The translations under genes were made by a program, and so were the position numbers. 64,000 nt of DNA from Archilochus colubris (taxonomy: Eukaryota > Chordata > Aves > Apodiformes > Trochilidae): the NCBI GenBank assembly GCA_023079485.1, contig CM041084.1:20054609-20118608 (forward strand), read 5' to 3'. Positions 26,701-38,700 of this stretch are shown here, one piece after another (within the stretch, counting starts at the first letter, position 1; each line of letters starts with the position of its first letter). The notes under the pieces were generated by a model, which did no database searches, was not told the origin of the DNA, and was given only the letters and a program-made list of their open reading frames with translations.

Positions 26701-29700
26701 AAAAAAAATAATTAATGATCTTTCAGAATTTGGAACAGAATAAACAAGTACTCAAAAACTGTTTTAGTTTGAATTATACAATTGGATAGGATGACGTGCA
26801 AGGAATTGCTGAGATTATGTGCCTCAACTGCAATTTTCCTCTTATTTTCAGTATTTAAATTAAAAACAAAACAAACAAACAAACAACAAAAACAAACAAA
26901 CAAAAAAAACCCCAGAATGGGCTGAAAAAGAAATTGAACAAGTAGCTATGTTAAGAAGATACAAACCATGTCTTAATCAGACTATAAAATAAGCCAATAT
27001 TATAACCTTTTTAGAAAAGTATAATGAGAATTTGCGAAAATGAATTAAATAGTACTTAGTCATGTGTAGAAAACTGGGTTTCAATAGAATGAAACTATTT
27101 CCAAAAGAGTATATCAGCAGCAGCTTATTCTCTTATTATTCGAAAATATTCTGCTTTAAACCTTTTACTGAAAATCTGAAATCCATTTTGACAAAAAAAC
27201 CCTCGGAAATCTCTTCTTGAACGTAGTGAAGAGAATGTGTTGGAAAACAAAACACACACACCAACTGTATCTTCAAGACAAATGGAGCTAGGTTTTATGG
27301 TAAAGGTCATAAGTAAAGAAGCCCATGAAAGGTGGCAGTGATCATTATTATTTTGTGGACCACCTTCTAAGATTTCACAGGCCAGCTGGAAAAATTGTCT
27401 CTGTGCTGGACAGAATAGTACATTTTTCAAATAACACACATTTCTTACATATTTCCAAAGAAAATTTTTTTCACTTTCACTCTCAATGACAGCAAGATCA
27501 CCACCACTCTTCTTGCAAAAGTCTCTGGCTTTTTCCATAGGCATTCTTTCCCTGCTGAAGTAGTATTCCTTATGATTATATATTATCCAGTCATCTTCGC
27601 TAATAATATATTCATATTCTGCAAGGTAAAACATTAAGAAGTCTATAATAGAAATTATCATTACATGCAAATTTATTTGTGTTATTGGAAGTACAAGACT
27701 TACTGAAGGTAGAAGTAGGCTCTGGTTTCAGTGATGCTCCTGCAATGTAAATCAATATCTGAGTATATTATTTTTCTCAGACACCTGTCAATCAAATATA
27801 TTTATACAGTTTACATCATTTTAATTCCAAATAATGAAATTAATCTCAAGGGTTACTTGGTATGCTTATTTTTGTCACAGAATTTCTCAGAGTGCGACTC
27901 AGCAAAATACCACGTTAGAGATGATCACAAGTAAAGCCAACAGAAATCATGACCAGGTTCATTCTGCTGTATTTCACTTCCTCAACATGCTGCTTGTGTA
28001 TCCCAAGCTTACAAGTGTACCCCATGGATGAATTAATGCTTTTATTTAAATTAAAATGTATTAAGAACTTCATTGTGCCTGATGGCAGAACTGGCTCCAG
28101 TACCTGCAGACAGTGTGATCTGGCCTGGAAAGGATGTTCTTGTCTGTCTTTAAAAGTTGCTTAATGAAGAAAAATTTCTTACCTTTTTTTATTTGGCAAA
28201 CATAGGCCTGCATATGTTCACAAAATAAATCATTCCACCTCATAAGACTGTAAGCATCAAACACGCCACATTTTTCATTGCCACCATAATTGTTTGGTTC
28301 TCCACCTCCCCAGCTTTCAAAGTTTACCTATAGTGGAAACACAGCTTTGTTACTACTTCTTCTAATGTGAAACAATTGCCTTATACTGTCCTGTTAAGGA
28401 ATGTACTTAATTTAATTTCATGATCCATCTTGTGCTTTGGTGCCAGACCTTGTAAGAAGGACATTACCCTTGCCTAGCACAATGGTTCCTACACCATGTG
28501 TCTTCATAGGCCATGTTAGTAAGCCAAGAAGTTGTTGCTGTCTTTGCTGGAAGGAGAGATTATGTTTTCCTGTCAAGCTCTAGAGAGAAGTGTCTAAGTA
28601 CCTTCCTCTAGCCCCTGAGCTGGCTCCCCTGCTCTGATGTTTCAACCGGGACATTGTCCATCAGTGCTACCAACTGGACTTGGGCCTTCAGACTTTGATC
28701 TACTTCAGGCAGAAAGGGCAAAAATCCTAGCTTGTGCAGACATACAAAATTATTTCTAACAGTAAATGACAAATGAGAATAAACCGATCGGGACAACCAG
28801 ATTTGCTTAGATCAAGAAAGATATTGTATCACCTTTGTGTTATTTAATTACTCTAATTGTCATAACTTTATCTAAATCTAAGAACTATCAGAAGATAAAG
28901 ACTAACTCCTAGAGTGGAATCGGGTACTAAAGACTTAGGATCACTTCCAGATTGTATAGGAGGAACTATAAGAGCTGTCTGCCAAGACATACATGGAAAA
29001 AGTAGACAAAAAGCTGTGACAATAATTTATTTACTCACTGGTGAGCCATCACTCCATACAAATCCTTTGTCGGAGTCCAAAGCACTCAAACCCATCCAGA
29101 GATATTTGTGATGATAGTCTCTATCTCTGAATGATTGCAAATATAGACAATCAGCACCAGTGAGAAATAGAGATGGAAAAGATATATCATTGCATTATTC
29201 TCAGTGTTTCAATGCCTGAAGTATCATTTTAGGCAGTCATATAAAGTAATTATTCAATTGTCATGTGGGAAAGAATACCCTGCATGTGGCAAGAAGCAGT
29301 GAAATACAGATCTCCATTCACAGATGTCATGAGTCCCCAGATACTGAGTTAAATGAAAATAGTTTGACCAAGTAGCTTAGTCATCAAAATTCAGACCTGT
29401 GTCTACTCATAGGCTTGATCTAAATATTTATATAAGCAAATCAATAGGCTCAGCTTTTCTTAGTATCCCAATTTTAACCCTGAACTAAGGAAAGAAAGCA
29501 GCAAAACCTATTCCTTTAAAAAGAGTATTTCAGCTATGGATCATCTGCAAATGAACTAAAACCACCAGGTTTACCCCTTTGAGCTGAACTCAGTTGAAAC
29601 CAATTTTGGTGATCATTCTTCCTTCTTTGTGTATGTTTAGGATCCTTCTGTACATAGAATCACCTTCCCAGAGGACTGCCAAGAAACCCAGTCCCTCCTC

Positions 29701-32700
29701 ACCACTTTGCAGACATACACCATTTTTTCTTTGATCTATCACCAAAATTTCTTTGTCTTTCAGAAAGGTCATTTTTAATTTTTTTTCCTATATTACAACA
29801 ATAGACTGTGCAGACACTTACAAGCCAGCTATTAGGTTTTGTTCTTCTTCACTGTGGACACATGCCAGATCTCCTCCAATGGCTCTGCAAAAATCTCTTG
29901 CACCAAACCATGTTTGCATTTTTTCCCTTCCTTCTTGAAAAATCTATAAAAATGCAGAGAATTTTTCAGTAATTTAGCAACAGAATTCTGGGCTTCTATT
30001 TTTCGTCTGGCCTCCTTGTCTCTAATTTTATCACTTCATATTTAACCATGCAACAATAAGCCTTTGGCCATTATTAAATTTGATTATGGCAGCTTTGTTT
30101 TTCCTACTATCTCAGAGTCCCTGTGACTCCAAACTTCATTTCAACCTGTACGCAGCACCTCCCATCACTTCCCAGCCACATCATCTGGGGGATGGCTGGA
30201 GATGTTTTACCACAGACAACCTCTCAGGTACACTGAGTAAAATCTGCCTATCCTGCATGCACAAACCATTCTCTCATTTGAAATTACAAGTGTTTGCATT
30301 CAGAAGATAAACACCTACTTTGAAGCAGAAGATGCTCTGAGAAGTTGACTGCCATCCCTCTGGGCACGATGGGAGAGGAGTCGTCACTGGAGGAGGTGGG
30401 GGGGTAACCCCCTCCACCAGCTGCTTGCAGACAAACATGTTTGTTTCTTCACAGTTCAAAATATCCCATAATCCAGCTGAAGTTCCTGTTATCATGGCCA
30501 CACAGCCTGACTGTCTTCCTTCATGAAACATAAAATTTTTAAACCTTATTGATAAATAGCTGCATTTTCTAAAAGCAAACGTTACTTACTTAAGAGCAAC
30601 CTGTGTCCACTCTGGATGCCACTAACTTATAGGAGCTCACATGCATTCCACTTAAATCATAAAAGGAAATCCAGTAGACTACAAAACTTTACCAAAAACA
30701 CCAAAAAACAATGAGCAAAAGATTCCAATATACACGTGCTGTCTCAGGTGGTCTAATGAAAGAAATTACCACCATCCCTGATGTAATCAGTTTAGCACTA
30801 ACAGAAAGATGCACTGTCATTTCTGCCACTTTATGCCAGAAGAGTTTTTGAACTACTTGTTAGCTCTCAAGCCCTCACTTCTTGGGGGAGGGGGGGTAGA
30901 GCAGAAACTCAGTGGCCCCCATGGCACATACCTGGCATTCCTGCATTCCAGTGAGTGAAGGTGACCGCATCTCCACTGGCCCACTTGAAGGTCCCTTGCT
31001 CCTCTGTGTCTGAGAGACCAATCCAGAAATACTTTGCTGGGTTGAATCCAATTACAGAAGTCAAAAAAGCCTGTTCGTATCTGTGAAGAATAAGCACCAA
31101 GCTGATCTATAAGGCTTTATCTAATTTATGAATTTCTTCAAACATGTAATTCTGGCAGAGTTAGGGTGATGTGTTAATATGTGGGAAAAGATAAGTATGC
31201 ATTGAAGCGAGGATAATTATCTTACTTTTATAAGTTCTAATTGTTATACAAATTATTTTTATGTTATATTTTGTTAATGTAAATCATTTAAAACCAAGTG
31301 ACTATTTTTTTTACCGTGCAACGAACAATACAATCTAAAAACCTCTTGCGTTAATGCATATATTTATTAATTCTGTATAAGAAAGAGCGACAGTGTTCCA
31401 ATGAGATAAGGTCTAGATCTTTAAATCTTTAAATCTCATTACTCTGGGGGAAAAATCTAGTTTTATTCTAAACAGAGTAAGTTTCCAGATCTGTTTGTTA
31501 GGAAAAAAAAAAAGCAACTTTAAAAGAGCCAGAAGAAATAAATAGTTTCACACTTTAAAACAATCTGGCAATTTTTGAGTTATTGGGGGGTTGACCTAAT
31601 TTTTGATTTTTTTATTCATGTAGCCAATAACAGTGTAGGTGTGTAATGTACAATGACCTGAATGTTTGTATTGATAACATACAAGCCCCTGATGTATTTT
31701 GTAATTCTTCAGTGTAGCATAAATTTTCCGGCAAAGGAGTGGTGTCACATTAGACACTATTAATAGCTGCAAAGTAAGAAGAGACTTTCCTTTGGCCATT
31801 CCATCCTGGTTGTGTGCATGAAAGGTCAAGAATTGTGTTTTCATACCTGTCCCTCACAGTAGTCAGGTAACCTTTGTTTTCTTCACAGATTCGTTTTGCT
31901 TCTGAAAATGTTGCAGGTAGCTGTGCCACGGAGTAGCAGTAAAAGCCATGTTTCACCCAGCCCTGTCAGAGTCAACAGCAGAGGTGCCCGCAGGGGCTGT
32001 CAGATTGTGCCACACAATACTCTTCCAAAAGCCACATTAGTACCACACCCCAAGTCAAAATGAACCTCAGAAAAGCCAGAAGTGAAGAGACTAAAGCATT
32101 ACAGCTTTTGCAACCAGAACTCTGTGTCTTGCCCCTTCCTAAAGGACACACAAGGTTCTCTTGGTGAGCAGAGAGGTTATCGCGTGGAGTCCCTGTGCAG
32201 CTCCTTGTGCAGAGCCTGCTCTGCTTTCCCTTTGTGCAAGTGGAGCTGTTGTGGGAGGCTATAATCTGCAAAAGTCAGCTCAAATTCTCCTGCCTTCTCT
32301 GGCAGGTTGACTGAAATGAGAAGGCTGTTTGCAAGTCAAGACCGGTGAGTTACAGCCTGAAAATAGACTGAGATGCTCTGCAGAGAATGGCTTTTATGGG
32401 TGAAGTGACAGTTCTGCAACAGGAGAGATCTGAGTGAAGTGCACATGTAAGAGAGGGAAAGAAGTACAGAGATCTACATTTTAGTTAAACAAAATTTAAA
32501 ATTCCCCATTAGTCTGAGAGGTATTCTTACACATGAATTAACAGTTTCCTAGGGCTCCACCAAGAACTGTCAAAATAATTGACTTCTGTGAAGCTCACCA
32601 TCATGGGAATAAAAGTAAAATGCAATGACCTTTTACTGCTTCTGTTCTACACTTACTTTCTGGCAGCCTGGGTAAGTAACGGCAGCGTCCTCTGATTCTT

Positions 32701-35700
32701 CTGCAGAAGGTTTTCTTTTACAGATGTAACCAAGTTTTGTGTCACAAGTACTGTCAGCCCAGGATCCATCCTGAGCATAGTAAGAAGAAACAACAAAGAG
32801 AGGTGAAATCTAGACAAATGTTCACCATCCTTAGAGAGAATCCTCTCTTCATATGGCTGAAGCTTTTCAGCTCTCTTCTTTGGCCTAATGCTTTCTCCAA
32901 AATCCCATAACAGAGAACACAATAAAGACAGTGAGGACCACATTGCTGCAGAGGTGTAAGAGTGGGGGTTGCCTGTATTAAAGGTTCAGTGGCTGATGAG
33001 TGGAGGAAGAAAACATGCTGTTCCACCCTATGCTCACCAGCATAGTATTTATTATATTTATATAACCAGATGACAATCACAAGGAAATGTTAAACATAAA
33101 GAATGAAAAATGTATTGTTTAAGTCTTTTTTTCCATAGTATTATGATCTGTCACTTTAGGCTGAGTATAAAAAAAGAAATTTTTTTACCTAATTTTTTAT
33201 GCCTCCAGTAACGTGACTCTCAAAAGTAGCTCTAATAAGCCAGTGTTTTAGGGCAAACATAAGAAAGTTCTCCAAGAATCATACTACATAGATATGGTCA
33301 GGCATGTTGAATGTGAATGATGAGTTACTCCAACCAACCTCAGCCAGGAGACTGTAACACTTGCAGAGCAGACCAGGTCTCAGTGCAGTACATGGCTGCT
33401 GGTGCTCCACCATGCACATTCCTGATCTGGTTTTCGGTGTCCCTCTAAACTAAGATATTCTGAATAATATTCAAGTTCCTAAAAAGTTCCAGGTTCCTAA
33501 AAACTTTTAAAAGCCCTGTCCCTTTTTTTTTTTTTTTCCTTCCTTTTCTTTTTCTTTGCATTTTTTAACAAAGATGGTTTTCTTTTGGGTGCACAAAAGA
33601 CATAATAAACCATGAAAGCAGAAGAGAGACTTTTACCTCTCCTTTCATGACAATGCAGTCTGCCTTATTCTGTGTGTGGGCTGGCTCTCCATGATGCCAC
33701 TTGGTAAAAGTCACAGGTGTCCCATCACTCCATTCAAAATACAGTTGAACCCTGAAGTCATTTAGACCAATCCACAGTTCATCATCTGGCTCTGGGAACA
33801 CAAAGGTGACCGTAGGTGTGGGTGTGTCTTAAAATGAAACAATCACATCTCACACCTCTTTTGACTGAAGAACAGCTTTTTAAAAAACATTTAAGGTAAC
33901 AGTTGCAATGAATAAATTACTAACAGCAGCAATGCAATTCCTGATAAAAACAGTGACCTGCAGGAGTACTCACTGTAGCCAAGCTGAGACACTGCAAAAC
34001 TGTATTCCTCAATATTATGGATACTCGCCAGCTCTCCATCTTCTTTTCTACAGGAAGACTGAGCTGCTTTCCATATTTTGGGTGTTCTGTAAATTCTATA
34101 GCAATGACCTGAATAGGCCACCCATCCCCTGGAGCACTTAAAAGGTTTTAAGTCACCTAAAAAAATTATTGAAAAAAATTAATGAACAGTCCTGTCCAAT
34201 GCTTTCCTTTTTTTCAAAAAGAAACTTATCTGTACTGATATGAATTTGAAATATTGGAGCACAGAGAAGCAAAACTCTCAGGATCGCAAGGAATATAAAC
34301 CAGATTTTTCTAACCCACTTGTTCTGGGGGATACCAAAAAACTCTTTTACAGGATTAAATAAATAATAATTTGTCATGCAAAGTTGCAGGATACAACTGT
34401 GTATTGAACCCTCCTCATTGAGGCTCTGGGTACAACCATGTTCTACAGCCTCTTTTTCTACACAGGGACTATTTCTTGGTGAGCCCTGGAGATTCTGTGT
34501 ACTTTTTCTCTGGAAACACCAGGTGCTCAGGGGCCATCTGGAGCTCCTGCACAGTCCAAATCATGTATCAGAAAGACCAGACAAATTTATGTTATACCAG
34601 GCATGTCAGAAATCCCAGTTGCAGAGAAATACCACACACATTGTTCAGCAGCTATTGCTTGGTGTGAATTTAGTGTGGGGACACACCTTCCACTGCTTTG
34701 AAGGATCACATGGTCCACACATTTAAAGTTAACTGGAGAAGGCAGGATGGACACCCAACACTGGTGTGTGATCAACCACACTGCTCAGTGCTCCATGGAT
34801 GTGGTTTTGACCTACCCAGTTTGATAAGCCCTGTGCAGCATCCAGGCATGGTCTGGAAGTTAGCATGTGTCAGAAGCCATTCCAGGTCTGGATGCAGCCA
34901 GAATGTAGAGGATGCCAGCTATAATGTGCCATTCGTCCCCTGAGCCAGAGAATAATCTTATATACTAGTATATGTGTATCTGAGTTACTGTAGAGCTTGT
35001 AGTATGCTGAGAATTCCCAAGTAACTGCAGACCATTTTCTTCACATGCATAAAGCCTAGTTTGCCACAGGTGGAAACCTCAGCTGGGAAAAGTTGTCAGT
35101 CTCTTAATTTGTCCCTTTCAGAATGGAGCAAAAAGAGATGGGAGAACATGAATTCTGGTTTATATCTTTTTTGCAGAACACTACTGTATTTTTCAGAGCA
35201 CAGGATATTCATCAGTATCTTGTGGTCTGGGTAATACATAATCCTGCCTTCTTTAGTACCCTGGTATCTTTTCAAAATTACATATAACATCTACACCTTA
35301 TCTTTAAAATGAGCAGAAAATTGAAGTCTTCTCTGTGTTGACTCACAACAAGAATAACCCTTTCGTTTTGACAATATACTGTAATTTTATATATGGCCTC
35401 TTTCTGGTATTTCTTACTCACTTCAGAAATATCATTTTTTTACCTGAGGTAATAGTAGAGGAATCCGCAGAGGAGTTTTTCTTTTGACAGATGTATCCCA
35501 GTTTCCGATCGCACACCTGGTTTTCCCATTTACCATTCCTTCCTTGGAAGGTCCCACATATTTTTCCAGATTCCACAGAGGGACTTCCTGTAGGAAAGAG
35601 GCATAATATACAGACAATACCTCTGTAAACACTGAAAATTTTCATCTCACCAGAGGAAGGAATGTATGAGCCTTTTGCAGCTGCAAATTCCTGAGAGGAC

Positions 35701-38700
35701 ATGAGGGATCACCACTGGAATGGCCAAGAGGGCCAACTGCTGCATTCAGAAAAAATTATAAAAAGAAAGCTATAAGATAAACTCCACATGGGGCGGTAGT
35801 ATTAAAAAAAACACAGCATCCTTCATTGCTAAATGCAGGACGTGCAATGCATATGTAATGCCATGGGAGTGCTTGCTCTTTTCCCAGTAGTCACAACAGC
35901 TATTATGAAAATACATGACATGGCAACAAGCAAGATGGTGACTTAGATCCTAATAACAGAGTAGAAACTTACTAAGAGAACGTGCATCAGATAATGTCAT
36001 ATGCAGTAAGTGAGAAAATCAATTGAAAATATTTTTATGCAATGTTTCTCTTCAGATTTTGGTCGGGTTTTTTTTTCTCTTTTTTTTACATTCTCTTTAT
36101 ATAGGCTATTTGGTTTTAATAATATGGATGAAGAGAAAATTGTGCTTGGAAAAGAATATCAAATGAGCCATAGGTACTTATTCTTAACTGTTTTATTAGA
36201 TAAGCTATATGATTTTTCTGGGAAGTTCAGAATTAAGAGATCCCTCTCCAATGCGATCCCTATTGCTGCAATATCCTTCCTTTCTCATAATTCCCCACAA
36301 TTTGTGAAAATTCAATAAAACCAAAGGAATTATGTAACAGTAGTTCAAGGAAGATTGAGAATATTGGCTCAGATGCTGATTACCATTTCAGAAGAGTGTG
36401 TTTACCTGGAGCCCAGTTTAGGTATCTGAAAGGACTGCCCCCGATCCACTGCCAACCACTGTCTAGTGCACTGAAAAGACCAGTCCAGAGCTTTGCATTG
36501 ACACCCAGGTCACTAGTGAGTCCTAAATGGCCAAAAGAAAGGAAGAATCAAGTTATTAAATTCCTCTAACTTTTTCAGTTATTAAATAAACTTGAAATAA
36601 AATTTTAAAGAGTGAAAAAAATGTCATAGTAGTTTATTTTTCAATTAAGGACAGATTTTTCCACTATTCTAACACATTTTTTATAATGTACTAAGACCTA
36701 TGTACATGAGGTAAATATAAGGATCCATTTTTAAGCTCTTGGAGCTGACCTACATTTTAACTGTATGCGTTAGTTTGACTGTTGTGGGGGGTTTTTAACT
36801 TTACCTAATAAATACATTTCTTCGTGAAGGTCTGTCACAGTTAATAACTCTGCATTCTGTTGCTGGCAGCTTTTTCTTGCTTGGTGCCATGTCAAAAGCG
36901 ACTCAGAGTTTATCTGATAGTGGGTTTTTGTCACAGGATTTGTTTTCCAAAGGTCATTGTGGATGGTGTCTATAAAACATGACAGCAACCTGACAAGGTA
37001 CCCATACATTATAAAGCAGAGAATAAAATCTTTATTGCAGACTAAAACTACATAACTGTATGATATGATGAGTTTACCCCACATACACAGTTTACCCCAC
37101 ATACATACTTTGTCCAATCCAAATTAGCAATACACTTATAACATAAAGAATAATTTCTCCTGCAAATCTATTTTTTTTCCATTCTCCCTCTTCTGCTTTT
37201 ATTTATATAACACAGTTCAGTTCCCATTATCTCACTCACTGTACACACACATTTCCCTGTCTCTGTACAGAAAACCATGGTCTCTACATCCATTTCTTTC
37301 CTTGGAAACTGCCTTGCTCTCTCCCAGACTTCCCAGCATGCCAGAAACAAGGATTTCTAGAAGGGGTGAAGGGGTGGAGTATTTGTGCTGGGATTACTGA
37401 AAAGCTGCATTGAGGGTTTTGTGGATGTAAGAACACCAAAAGCAGATGAAAGTCACTGCCCATGTCCTGCACCTTTTCATTCACTCCAGCCTTCCTGTTC
37501 TCTGCTCCACCCTGTGATAAACCACCATCATCTCACCTCCCTCATCCATTGTATTTCTTTCTGCCTTTCATTTGCCAGAACTTTCTTCTCACCTAGTCCT
37601 AGGTGATTTCTCTTTCTTTTTCTATCAGTCCCAGTCACCTCCTTCACAATACACCCCATATCTTCCAGTACCAGGAGCACTCTTCATCTCAGCTGCAAAA
37701 ACAGTGAGTGAAGAGCAGATATCTGATTTTATCATTGCAAAGCTCACCCATGGACTAGGCTAGCCAGAATCCAGCTCCTTGTCCAATGCTACTTCCACAT
37801 CCCAAGGAGATATGAACGTGAGAGTGAATGAAACTTTTGCTTTCCTTAAATCTTTAAAAATAAATTACCTCTTAGGGGACAAATTCCAAAAAGTCGATCT
37901 TTATCAAAATCTGAAGAAGTTGCACACCAGAAAGAACTTGCATCCTCACTCCGAGGGATGCACTCAGCGTACCATTTCCCATTGAGCTTAAAAGGGAATA
38001 CACAAGGTGCACCAAAGGCATTTCCTCCCAGTGTGAAAATATCTACAGAGAGAAACATAGGGTAATAGTAGACAGTTTATCAGGTGTTCACACATTGTCT
38101 GATAGTAGGCAGCTCTCTGTGGACATAGTTCAGCTGTGCATGAGTTAAACACTTCAGTACTTCATTGCTACAAAGTCTTTCCTGGCTTTTGTGTCAATTA
38201 GACATGACTATGACAAGATAGTTAGAATTAAGACTTTCAGACAACCCTTAATTGGCCCACCAACTAATTTTGGTCAATTTTTTTCTTTTCATTGCTACCT
38301 GGACTACTGTGGCAGAGGTACTTGTGACTCAGCTCTTCCCATTATGTACATAATTCTGTCCCCATATGCTGTTTAGAACCCCATTTGTCCTGAAACAGAA
38401 GGGCATAGCAAAGATTTCATTCCTTGTTACTTAACTTCCCATCCTCCTTGTGGATGTCCACATCCCATCCTTGTGAGATGTCCACTGTATATAGTCCAAG
38501 ACTGATAATAGTGCAGGAAAAGGAGATCTGACTCTCCAGTATTCAGGGTGGTAAATCTTATTGACTCCTAAACCATTAAGTACTGGTTTTACTATTGCTT
38601 TTTCCTACAGTTTCTTCTTCCTAGGCCTGGTGAAATCCAGGCAAATACTATTTAAAATGGATTACATCTATATTAGCTAGAAATTAAACTCTTAGAGATA

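Noticed and set aside
26864..26914. AAAC repeats as tails of SINE or LINE insertions
   Set aside because: No element body or target duplication next to the repeats; they read as simple repeats.
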